DNA from: Cryphonectria parasitica EP155
Lineage: Eukaryota; Ascomycota; Sordariomycetes; Diaporthales; Cryphonectriaceae
Length of the DNA stretch: 64,000 bases
Direction: 5' to 3'
Assembly (NCBI RefSeq): GCF_011745365.1
Contig: NW_024468913.1
Span: forward strand, 3,472,001 to 3,536,000
The notes beneath the pieces were generated by a model that ran no database searches, was not told the origin of the DNA, and worked only from the letters and a program-made list of their open reading frames with translations. The translations under genes and the position numbers were made by a program. The stretch's first letter is position 1. Every line of letters starts with the position of its first letter. Of the stretch, positions 34,620 to 44,888 are shown one piece after another.

Positions 34620-36597
34620 CCTGGACCAGCACCAACACCAGCGCCACCATCATGACGAACAAAATAGCATGCAACAAGGTCAGCAAGTGAACCCACTCTG
34701 GTGAAGAGGGTCCGGGTCTCTGGCCAATTGGCTCTATGAGGAGCGATACAAGCAGGGACGCTGCATCTCTAGCGAGGGACTGAGCGAGGCATGGTTGGAG
34801 AGACAGCTCATCTGCAGCGACCACAGAGTAATCAGCAGGTAGCCTGTCCCCCTCCCAACCCTGGCTTGTTTTCTTTCTTCTCTCTCGTTGGCAATGACGC
34901 CAGTAGTGGCCAGCAGGCATAGCCAGTGGGTGAAAAAAAAGATAGTGGGAGGCTGGGTAGACCATGGTTGTGATGACGGTGGTTGGGCAAGAACAACACC
35001 AGCCACCGAAACCCCACCTTCCTCACCCTGGCTCCTTCCCCATATCACACTGGTACCACACATAGTACATAGTACATAGTCCACATCATCCATGCCACAA
35101 GGACTTGAACCCTTCGTGCTTTCCTTCTTCTACCGTGGTGATCTTCAGAGCTAAAATGTCCTCTGCATCCCATAGTGGCCTTGCTAACCCACTGCATCAA
35201 TCATAATAAGGTTTTGCTTAGACGATAGAACTACCAGTGCCGTGACAGAAGGTTCTAAATCAGCTTCCATGCAACACTTGTGAAGTCGCCAGCCCTGCAA
35301 GAGGGGCAATCCATGCAAGGTTTCAAGCTGTCTGGCAGTCACTGTCAGCTGTCTCTTTAGCGTTTACGAACGGCCCGTGCACGGGAACTAATACGCTGTG
35401 TGGAGGATGGGTGTTCAGAGCGGGTTTAGGGGTGCTCCCAAGGGTTCTTCCAAGGTTTCCATATTACGTCAATATCCCATCCCATCGTCATTTTGAACCT
35501 CACTCGCTCGGTCAGGACTGCTTGCTGTCACGGTCACACCGCAGCGTCTGCTACAGCGGCGAAACAGTTAAGGGCTACCGGACTATTTCCACCAGCAGCA
35601 CGTTCGTTCTCTCTCGATCCAATCCACTTGACTCTTTGAGGCCTCGTCAGATTCTCGAATGTCGTCGTCAACTCTCGTATTCCCATCGCACTTGAAGACT
35701 CTGGCGATGAGATGCAATGGAGACTCGATGACCATGGATACGGTGCAATCCCAAGTCTCGTCAGTTTCTTTTACTAACAGCTGGCAAGGTGACTGTTTGA
35801 TGGTGGTCTCTGTGTGAGTCCACGTGACGGAGTAGTGAGGTTTACATTGAATCTGGGATGACACGGTCTTTTTCTCTTTCTACGTCAACACTCCATTCCC
35901 GCGCCAGGAGGCTCCTCTTCGGCTCAGATGAAACCTAATCGGCACGATGAGACAAGACTGTCTTGGAATCGACGAGCTGCTGCTGCTGCGTTCCTCATGA
36001 TAATGGCGAGCCCTTCGTGGCGGCACGAAAGTGCACCGCACCCTTGGTCATCATATACAGGCCGGAGAGAAGCCCGATCGCACGTGGTACGTGGCAGACG
36101 TGCACTGAGAATGAGTTTCTGCTCATAGACTGGTCTCGAGTCTTACAGTGGTCTGGCTGGCTGGCCGGCTGGACTTCGTTCGGGATCTCGACCTATCTCT
36201 GTTCGCTGAGCCGGCCTCCTTTCGCCACCTGCCAGAATGGTATGTCCCATCGCGCAAAACATGATATAAGGTTAATTCTCTCTCGCTGCGTCTCAGTTCT
36301 TAGGCCTGAGATTGTACTGCTGCTTCCAACTTGCAAATAGCAGGGGACTGGGAGTTAGCACGGAACGGTGTGGGAGACCAAGAATCGAACGAAGGAGGAG
36401 AGATCGCTCGCTATACATACACCGACATCAACGCCGTCTCTAGGTTACCACGAACAAAACACAATACCGACCGAACGTAGCTCGTTGCTCATTAATGCAT
36501 CTCGACGTCACCAGTAGGGGGAAGAAGGACAGAAGAAGAAAAAGAAACAATGCCAGGCACCATCCTGTACCTGTGGGGAGCAAAACAACAGCATCCT
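34620..36597. other. Intergenic: DUF3433 promoter and spacer
   Basis: About 2 kb, probably the promoter and leader of the DUF3433 gene plus spacer up to the tRNA gene. No domain-bearing frame is visible. A sequence near 35095-35190 resembles a tRNA B box but cannot be folded into a tRNA. Confidence 0.55.
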
Positions 36598-36683
36598 TGC
36601 ATCCGTCGGGAATCGAACCCGAGGCTCAAGCTTTAACATCTCTTGTATGGAAGGCTGGAATGTTACCATTACACCACGGATGC
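36598..36683 (-). tRNA. tRNA-Gly(TCC) with a 15-nt intron
   Basis: Read on the minus strand, the seven acceptor pairs are perfect (GCATCCG with CGGATGC), followed by discriminator A. The D region has the A box TGGTGTAATGG; the T arm is TCGGG/CCCGA with loop TTCGATT. The anticodon loop reads CTTCCA then A, giving anticodon TCC (glycine GGA codons), and a 15-base insert sits between positions 37 and 38, the standard place for nuclear tRNA introns. The mature length is about 71 nt, normal for tRNA-Gly. One anticodon-stem pair (second from the top) is mismatched C-U. Confidence 0.87.
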
Positions 36684-38458
36684 CTGTTTGCCACCTGGAA
36701 CAATCTTCATTATGACTCGCAGCTACTTGTCACCAGCCATGTGCGTGTCTAGGGCCATGGAAGTGGAGTCTACTGGCTGTGGATACACGACAAGCGCTAA
36801 GTCCGGAATAGCATCCTCTTTGTTGCCTTTGCACGATGAGAGATGGTCATCCTCACTGCAACGTTCGGAACGGAAGAAATTGTTTTTGTGGTGGGCTGCG
36901 TCCGTGAGAACGCCCAAGAAACCACCTCTTCAGCACCGAGAAGCAACTTAAAATAGCTGTAGGGACACGGCTACAACCCTTGCTTTTCTTGTGCCAGATC
37001 GTCGAAGGCCCGCAAAAAGCCGTACCAGGCTTTTGCTACGAACAAAAAGAAGCATGCTGAGCGGAGTTCTCTTCCCTCTTCTCATTTGAACCGGCGCCAA
37101 TTGTTGCATGTGGATTGGTCAGTTCGCGAAGCATCCAGTGTCACCCGATGGTACACTGCCATGGGCCGGAAAGGAGGGTGAAGTTCTCATGAGATTCGCA
37201 ACTACTGATTACTTGTAAGCGATAGCGGACGATGTCGTGAACCCTCGAGGAGCTTCTGTCAATGATCCTTCTGCATCGCTCATGTACCTCTTGGACGCTT
37301 CGCCCACTCGACTTCACCCTTTCTCCTACCAAGAAGGATCGAGATTCAAATACAGGCCTGCTCAAGCCCAAGGCTCCCTCACTGCACTACAGCCCTCCAG
37401 GAAAATGAACAAGCTTGGTCTTTAAGTTTATGCCTACTAATCAGTACCACAGATTTAACGGAGATCGTATGATGTCCAGACTTTCAGATCAACAGGATTA
37501 GACATAGCATGCAAAGACATATGCATGACACAACTGAATCACCGTTGCAAGCTGACAATCTCCCCTATAATACCGGATTTTAAGACCTTGGGGGCGGCTT
37601 CGAATGCGAAGGAATGAAAGATCCGTCTGCCCCGCTTCTTCGAAATTCGGCCAAATCCTCAAGTGGGGAATTGGGCACCCTGAAAGACGACAGCCTCCAG
37701 GTTCTGGCTGACTGAGAGGTGCGAACCAACTTCAGGAATGCAGATATCGTCCTTCAATGTTCCCATCGACGCGCGGGATGTGGGGAGGGAAGGTGGATAG
37801 ATCCTTCGAGGAGAGGGTAATATCACATTGGTCTTTTGGACTGGACTATATCATGGATCGCATATACTCTCAACTTCAGATTCTAACCATAATAGCACCG
37901 CACCCCCGGTCCTGCGGTCATATGAAGGTCAGCGAGAAGGGCCGCAATAGGCCGTTGCCTGGAATTGTGGTTTCCAAAATGAAGCTGCTTCGTCAAATTC
38001 GGCACGTCGCCTAAAGAATAGACGGTTCCGCTGTGCCTTAGCCCAATCAGCATGGGTTCACAATCAGCCCAGGGAGGACGATGAATGCGATAAGTGACAG
38101 AGCTGGTGAAATGGAACAATCTGGACACGATCCTTAGCACAAGGAGGGATCATATCCATGCCGCCGGCCATCCCCGAGTGTCGTAATGTGAGCCTCAATC
38201 AGAGTTTCTCATGGCTGCCTCGGACCGTTGGCAGCTTCACAGATGCCAGAACTGGGTATGCGTCAAATATAAGTCCGAGGTCGTTGTCGCCTGACGAGGC
38301 TCTCGTCGGGCGAGCATGAGGAATATAAAAATGCTCGGGGGCGCCGACTTGTGTAACGACATCATCAAGTCACAACTCATGACCAACAGCCTTCTCATCA
38401 ATACCACCACAATAACCGAGATCATCAACCAAGCTGTCACACACAACAGCAAGTCACT
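36684..38458. other. Intergenic spacer
   Basis: About 1.8 kb between the tRNA gene and the small secreted protein gene. No frame with a domain; I see nothing else. The last few hundred bases are likely promoter of the secreted-protein gene. Confidence 0.5.
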
Positions 38459-38757
38459 ATGGTGTCCTCACTCGTCTTCGCCTTGAGCCTCCTGACCACC
38501 CCTTTCGCCGCCTCGGCAGCAAAGCCTAATACCGTCAAGGTCCCCCGTGCCAGCACGAGCGGCGATCTCACCGGCTCAGGCACGCTGCAGGTTGTGATCG
38601 GCAGCGGCGGCAACGTGAGTGCGACGACTGACTTTAGCACGTCGACGCCTGCAGACATTGTGGGCTGTCTCAACGCAGCGGGACAGTTCACGCTGGATGA
38701 CTGCGCGACATAGTAAGTGACAAGGTGTAAACTAAGGACAGAAGAGGAAGAAGAAGA

Positions 38758-38793
<36 letters not shown>

Positions 38794-39320
38794 ACAACAG
38801 TGGAAGCTAACACATTCGCCGCGACCAGTACCGTCACCGACACCTATTATGTCGAGACGAGCAATGGCATCTGCTCATTTTACAACAGCTCCTCGCCGGC
38901 CAACACGGATGATTACTACGGGGCCTACGACTATGCGCTGACATGCTGGGAGCATACGGGGGTGATTGGCTCGGATGTCACGTTCTACACTGTTGTGAGT
39001 TTACGGCGCCGTCCCCATCTTCTTCGTCTTCAGGAGACCTATTTTATGACTGACACGGATCGATACTACAGGAGGGTATGGCCTACAATTTCCTTGGCAA
39101 CGGAGACACAGATTTCGTAAGTCTGCCCTGCTCCTCCAGAGACAACCGAACGAGGGCCTTTTGTGCTGATATATGACGTCGCCTGTAGTACTATGATGTC
39201 CCTGGCCTGCCTGAGACCTCAACGGACGCGCTCAACTTCTGGCGCTTCGTGTGGGGTGGCGAGGAAACCGATGTGCCGGCGGGCCACTACAGGGCGCTGC
39301 TGTTGTTTGGATCTTCGTGA
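38459..39320 (+). CDS. Small secreted four-cysteine protein, candidate effector
   Basis: Four exons (38459-38712, 38829-38994, 39072-39116, 39189-39320) give 198 residues; each join keeps frame with good GTAAGT or GTGAGT donors. Residues 1-19 form a clear signal peptide with a hydrophobic core and an ASA-type cleavage site. The mature part has four cysteines (two in exon 1, two in exon 2, as GCL/DDC and GIC/LTC), enough for two disulfides. It is rich in Gly, Thr, Asp and aromatic residues and has NSS and NVS glycosylation sites. No membrane helix or GPI signal is present, so it is predicted to be secreted. I do not recognise the fold. Size, signal peptide, even cysteine count and gene-poor surroundings match fungal effector candidates, but that is inference. 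An AG microsatellite fills much of intron 1. Confidence 0.8.
38760..38791. repeat. AG microsatellite inside intron 1 of the secreted-protein gene
   Basis: About sixteen AG units within a 116-bp intron, between the donor and the likely branch point. Length changes would alter intron size without touching the protein. Confidence 0.9.
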
Positions 39321-40028
39321 GGAGTTACATAATGGTGTTCGGTGGAGATCTGAGGACCGGTGGGATGGGGCAACGTTGTCGATGTAAATGTGGATGTGTC
39401 GATAGCTTGTGTACGGGTATAAATAAGATTCACGCACACACACACTCACACTTGGAGCGAGATGTTTCTGAGATATACTTCTATCCATGATGATTGATTG
39501 GATTATTCATATATATATATCCTACTCTGTAAAGTTGTCGTAGTAGAGGAGTAGCGGACTCAGCCCCAAGAATCCATTGTTGTTCTCATGCTGAATAAGG
39601 AATTACCCACCCAAGTTGATATGCCATCAAGTTCAGAGTGCTGGACTGGCTTATATTTTCTTGGATTATAATCTGTAAATATTGTTTTTGTAAAGATGAC
39701 AAAGTGTAGGTGAAGTGGGTAAGAAGTAGTCATTTTCTTCCCCTCCTTTCTTCCTCTCACTTTTCTCACTTTCCCTTGTTCTCTTTGGCGGGATGTAGTG
39801 ACGGACGTCATATTTGAGTGAACCTCCGGGAGTGAACTTTCGGGCAATGATCAAGCCGACATCGCCGGGTTAGTCTCCACATCAAGTGTATATGTGTGTT
39901 TTACTGACTAGATCGCGGAACAAAACATTCCTCACTCAACCGCTTCCAGCAAGCCCAAAGGGGAGACAGCTTGAACCGGTCTCATCGTCAGATACAAAAC
40001 AGATCACGATTATATACGAACAGACAAG
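39321..40028. other. Intergenic spacer
   Basis: About 700 bp with AT-rich patches, including a short TA repeat near 39509-39520. It holds the 3' end of the secreted-protein gene and the promoter of the Dabb gene. Nothing else is visible. Confidence 0.5.
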
Positions 40029-40488
40029 ATGTCATCCAGGCTCATCCACCGCGTCACAATGTTCAAGGTCCAGGGCGCCGACAACCAGGCCCAGCTCCTC
40101 GCCGCCTACGACAAGCTGGCCAAGGAACAGAAGAGGGTAAAGTGCTTTTTTTTTTTTTTTTTTTTGGCTTACTTCTCTATTTACTCCTCAGCCATATTTC
40201 GACAGACACCTATGCGTCGCTGACAAGTGAATAAAACAAAACGAGTAGCACGGCAAGCCATACATCGCGTACCTCTGCGCAGGCCGTTCGAACCGGGAGG
40301 ACCCTCGCAACAAGGGGTACACGCTCGTGGCACACACCAAGTTCAGAACGATGGAGGATATGCGGTTCTACGACAATGAATGTGAGGCGCATCAGGAGCT
40401 CAAGGCCCTTGTGAAGGGTCTGGGGGTGGAGGCGCCTTTGACGGTGTACTTTGACGGCACGCCCATCGTGGATTTGACGCACGCCTGA
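40029..40488 (+). CDS. Stress-responsive A/B-barrel (Dabb) domain protein
   Basis: Two exons (40029-40136 and 40249-40488) give 115 residues, the normal size of a single Dabb domain. The domain begins right at the N-terminus (LIHRVTMFKV, the first strand), followed by the helix with the KLAKEQ segment; exon 2 starts HGKPYI and contains the strand and helix bearing TLVAHTKF and HQELKALV. The domain forms a dimeric alpha/beta barrel. In fungi it occurs in stress-induced proteins and in polyketide-processing enzymes, so a catalytic or binding role is possible. No targeting signal is visible, suggesting a cytosolic protein. The intron holds a 20-base T run. It converges on the SRPBCC gene 254 bp away. 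Confidence 0.87.
40146..40165. repeat. T homopolymer in intron of the Dabb gene
   Basis: Twenty T residues in a 112-bp intron, close to the donor. Confidence 0.85.
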
Positions 40489-40742
40489 TTTTCTAGAAGC
40501 AGATAGTCCTTATGCGTATATGGATACATCCCGATGTATAGACACACACCATTCGTCGAGTTGTGGCTCATGATAACTTTGTACAACAACATACAGCATC
40601 GCTGGAAGAATACACCACCTCCTGAATGGACAAGTCCCGTCTTGTAGCATCACATAAGCCAGCTGACATAATGCCGCCACAACCTGCTGCATTTTCTTTT
40701 CTTCTTCTTCTTCTTCTTCCTTCTCCTCCCTCTCACACAACA

Positions 40743-41408
40743 TTACCCAGACGCCGCAGCAGCGACCTCCTCAGCCCTCCTCTTAAGGTCCTCCCCCCAC
40801 CTCTGGAAGCCCTTCTCCAGCAAGCCCCCCGTCGTCCACCTCACCACGCCCGCCAGGGGTCCGTACATGGTCTCCCAGCAGGTATACTCGGTGCCGCCCT
40901 TCCCGTCGCTCACCATCTCCTGTACGCGCTCCGTACGCAGCAAGAAGCCCGGCATCGTCACACCCTTCCACGCGATCCTCCACCCCTCACCGCCGCCGCC
41001 GCCGTCGTATGGCTCCACGGCCGTGACCTCCATCGACTGCCTGGTGTTCCTCGACGGCCTGTCTAGGTCTAGGTGGACGTCGAGGGTGATCCTCGCGCCG
41101 CACCTGATGTACCTGTCTGCATCATCGCCGCCACCGCCACGCGGAAAGGAAGCTTCCTCGGCTGGGGACGGGGCAGGCGACGAGTCGACGGTGCAGCTGG
41201 GGACCCAGGCGTTCCACTCGGGCCAGGCGGCGTGGTCGAGGAGCACGGAGGCGACGACGTCGGGAGGGGCGGCGATGGAGCAGGACGAGATGATGGTGAA
41301 GGAGCCGCCTGGGCCGTGGGTCGGGGTCGGCCGGGCTTCGGAGGTGATGGTGGCGGGCTGGTTGCGAGGGACTGGAGGGTTGCTTGTTGTGAAGGATTGG
41401 CTGGTCAT
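40743..41408 (-). CDS. SRPBCC (START-like) ligand-binding protein
   Basis: A single-exon frame of 221 residues from an ATG. After a disordered lead of about 30 residues comes the SRPBCC start FTIISSCSIAAPPDVVASVL, then the helix-turn DHAAWPEWNAWVPS, a classic polyketide cyclase/coenzyme-Q-binding-like signature. A Gly/Asp insert breaks up one loop (about 95-105) and a second Gly run lies near 137-141. The end is the long C-terminal helix, rich in Glu, Arg and Ala, that covers the ligand pocket in this fold. Members bind hydrophobic ligands; catalytic residues vary, and none can be assigned here. No signal peptide. The gene converges on the Dabb gene. Confidence 0.77.
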   Translation of the reverse strand: MTSQSFTTSNPPVPRNQPATITSEARPTPTHGPGGSFTIISSCSIAAPPDVVASVLLDHAAWPEWNAWVPSCTVDSSPAPSPAEEASFPRGGGGDDADRYIRCGARITLDVHLDLDRPSRNTRQSMEVTAVEPYDGGGGGEGWRIAWKGVTMPGFLLRTERVQEMVSDGKGGTEYTCWETMYGPLAGVVRWTTGGLLEKGFQRWGEDLKRRAEEVAAAASG

Positions 41409-42338
41409 CGTGAAGTGGGGGGCCTTTTTCTTACGTGAAGGAAGTTGTGGGCGTTTTGGGTCGTGGGAGGTTGCAAAGGGTGGACGAGAGGGAGGAGGAA
41501 AGTGGCGGAAGGTGGTGGCTGGTGTTGATCAAGAAGGAGATAAGATAACGTCCTGAATTGTTTACAATCCTTTCTAAAATTGGATCAAGCTAAATTGGGG
41601 GAAATAGTCATTATCTTAATTGATGATAAAGTATAAACTGAGCAGCAAATAGAATACAGCTTCTTGTATTGAAATATAAGTATTGTGAGTGTTTAGGACA
41701 GCTTATGAGCAACAAGGTCCGCCACCTAAGGAGGGGTCAGAAATCAGTGTCTGACACCTGCACTCTGTGTTACAGAACAGGGTTAGGGTTCTAGCCCTTG
41801 ATACATCACTACTGGTTCACCAGCCAGGCAGGCCATTCTGATGGCTGCTTGAGCCTCGTAGACACCAGCACGCACGCTGACAAATGAAGTGGCACAAGAA
41901 CTTGCTTGAACTGCTTACACGGGCGAAATCAATCGCCGAAGCCAGCACAAACCCTGGGTTGACACGGGGTTATAGCCGGCCTCAAATTCCGAGCCTCGTG
42001 CATGTCGATCGAAACCGGGTCGCATCCTATGTTCGATGGGGCTCGCAAAGAATCCTCCGGTTTCCCCTCAACACCACCTTTGCGGACTGAAGCAGGTTAT
42101 AAATGTCCATGCTGAGTTGTCCATTACTAAAATTGACAAAACGAAATGGCCTCGGGGTTCAAAGTCTGCTCAAAGAATGACGTATCGCAATCTTTGTGGT
42201 ATATAGGTCTATACGAGTCTGGTAGAGATCCTTCAAAGAAGTCTTATGCCGTTTCCTATGCTCTCGTGATTCTCTTCATGCTCCAGCACCAGAGCTCCCG
42301 TCACGTACTTTGCCCAAAGAACCACAGATCCAATCAGA
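41409..42338. other. Intergenic spacer
   Basis: About 930 bp, AT-rich at 41560-41700, between the divergent SRPBCC and NmrA-like genes. It must contain both promoters. No further gene is visible. Confidence 0.5.
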
Positions 42339-43578
42339 ATGTCCGTCATCAAGGTAGTCGTCGTTGGTGCCACTGGTCATACCGGCAAGTCCATTATGGA
42401 AGGGCTGTTGAACTCACCCACCAACAAGTTTGTAAGCTAGGCTCATGTTTTCCCAATGGGCGAAGGCCTGAACTTGCTTACTTAACTTACTAATACACTG
42501 AACGGTAGGAAGTATATTGTTTCACTCGGCCAGCCTCAGTTAACAAACCTGAGAACATCGAGCTTGGCAGGCGCGGAGCCAAGATCGTCTCCATCTCCCT
42601 GACCGACCCAGAAGAGACTTTGGTTGCTGCTCTCCGGGGCATCCAGGTGGTCATCTCTTGCATCACGCCTGTCTTTGAAGACCAGGAAATCTTGCTTGCC
42701 AATGCCTCGAAACGTGCTGGTGTCGAGAGGTTTTTTCCTTCTGGATTCGGGCCTGTCGTGCCGCCGGCCGGTATTATGAAAGCCCGCGAAGAGGTATGTG
42801 TGTATGTGTTCCTAGTTTGTATGGACGCGTGTTTAGCATGGTCTTTCCTTTGCTAATTGTACTTAAATACATGTGTTTGTGTGAGCAGAAAGAGAGAGTG
42901 AACAACCACATTCTCAAGCTGCACCTTGGCTACACGTTCCTGGACGTGGGCACGTGGTATCAAGCCAGCCTGCTCCCTGTGCCGTCAGGCCGGCTCGACT
43001 ACTGTGTGCCACCAGCAATGAAGCCGACCTGGCCGCTTGGCCTGGATGGCAAGGTACCGACTGCTGTCACTGACCTCAACGACATTGGCCGTTACGTGGC
43101 GCTCATCATCGCAGACCCGCGTACTCTGAACAAGAAGGTGTTGGTGTACAACCAGGTGGTGACAAGAAATGAGATTTATGACGGTCTCGAGCGTGTAAGC
43201 GGAGAAAAGCTGGAACGTGTCTACGTATGTTAATCCCATGTTACCAATTCTTTTTTAGTTTTGATCGTATTTGGTAAATACGAGTACTAAATGTTGGCCG
43301 GTTGATAATAGATTTCCGAAGCTGAGGCGCTGAAGAATGTCGACGAGGCTGAAAAGAAATTCGCCAAAGAGCAATCCATCAAGAACTTCTTCGCGTTAGG
43401 GATGTACCAATACTTCCTTTCCTGGTCCATTCGGGCAGATAACACTCCCGAATATGCAAAGTATTTAGGATACCTTGACGGCAAGGAACTCTATCCCGAT
43501 TTCAACTATCAGACTCTGGAAGGGTACATGAAGAAAGCATTTAAAGGGGAGGTCGAGCCTACCCTGATGCAATACTAG
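42339..43578 (+). CDS. NmrA-like / isoflavone-reductase-like NAD(P)-binding protein
   Basis: Four exons (42339-42431, 42509-42793, 42889-43224, 43312-43578), all joined in phase 0, give 326 residues, the usual family length. The Rossmann glycine motif GATGHTG lies at residues 10-16, directly after the first strand. The second strand ends in FTRP, with the arginine that commonly selects NADP(H). The central SGFGP motif follows ERFFP, as in isoflavone reductases and phenylcoumaran benzylic ether reductases. The GTWYQASLL and DLNDIGRYVALI segments are also family-typical. It is either a small-molecule reductase, as many fungal isoflavone-reductase homologues are, or a redox-sensing regulator like NmrA; the lack of an obvious catalytic lysine assignment leaves this open. 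No targeting signal. Confidence 0.92.
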
Positions 43579-44888
43579 GTTGGGAGTAGATATTCACAAT
43601 GAATTACAAATTTCTGCGCATACATCGGACATACTCAATTCATGCCAGAAAGAGGATACTTGCATGTGTGCTTAATTAAAGCTTAGAGTAGTATCGGACC
43701 AATACTGTCGTCGCAACAGTGTAATATAAAAATTTTGTCTTTTAAAATAATTATAAAGATTTACCGGAGGCTATCTTCTTGTTCATGGGCCACAAGAAGC
43801 TGACGTTTACATTGTTTGACGTTTTCACTTGGTTTTGATGACTCTACCTATTTGTCTTCTCCATTCCTTCCTTACAGTACTTATCTTGGCGGGGTTCTTC
43901 TCTAACTGAGGGGGAAAGAGGGGTCGTTTTAGGGGCTTTCTTCAGAACGAGACCCTGGACCGTTAGCGTCGGTGGCCCTCTGAAGCCAATCAAGGAGCTT
44001 CAACGGGGCCTGCCCACCTTCCGACCATGCGCCGCAGCAGCGCAGGTACCAAGATAATGGTGAGATCGCTCTAGCCTATTGAGGCATACAATGGAGGTCA
44101 AGCAATCATCGATGACTCTTGCGCCAACGGCAACTACCGTTTGAAGACGGGTGTCTCTGTCCTTCCTGCCCAAGACATATTTTGCTCACCAGATAGACGA
44201 CAAGTTCCTCGGAGCTTTCGGCTTCCTTCTCTTCTCTCGCCCAAGTGGACATGCCATCACGTACAAATGAGACACTTTTCAATGTCTGCACGTACTGAAT
44301 AGCCAATACAGCAAGAGCAACAGCTCTTCCCATTGTTTGCTTCTTCTTTTTGCATCTCGTCAAACAAGGGTTCTTCACAAGACCTTGGCGGAGATACACA
44401 ACGCACCACTCTCCCAAAACAAGAATCGAACGAGAGACCCGTCTTCTGGATACACAAATCAGGCGGTCTGGACCTCCCTCTCCTCTGTTCTGATACGGCC
44501 TGCCACACAGAGCAGAGCGCATGTGAATCTGACTCGCGACAAAAACAAGTGGACCTGGGACGCTTCGAAACAAACTTATCCCTCCCCCCCTCGTCCCGAG
44601 ACAGGGTGCATCTGGGTGGAGATATTTTATCTTTAGTTCATGCGGTAGTTTTCCCTTGGGCGATGCATCCAGGAAGACCATAGTACAAAAGGGTTTCCAG
44701 CACCATCTGTGCTTCTCGTCTCTGTTGAAGAGGGTCGGGCTTCCTTTTCTCGACGAGAGAAAGAGTGTGTGTAAGTGTGTGATCAGAGACGGACAAGACA
44801 AGCAAGGTCTTGAACAACACCTGGGGGGACTTTGTCTCTTCCCTCCCTCTCTTGTCTCGCTCAAATTACACACACAGAGACGCAGACC
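43579..44888. other. Intergenic spacer
   Basis: About 1.3 kb. AT-rich at 43600-43780. The part just before 44889 is pyrimidine-rich and ends in CA repeats, typical of fungal promoter and leader. Long frames on either strand here are extensions of composition artefacts over the lactone oxidase gene. Confidence 0.5.

Noticed and set aside
35095..35190. tRNA-like sequence on the minus strand with GGTTCAAGTCC B box
   Set aside because: No 5' acceptor strand pairs with the 3' end and no anticodon arm can be folded.
40029..43578. A full polyketide biosynthetic cluster
   Set aside because: Tailoring-type folds are present but no synthase, transferase or pathway regulator lies in the window.
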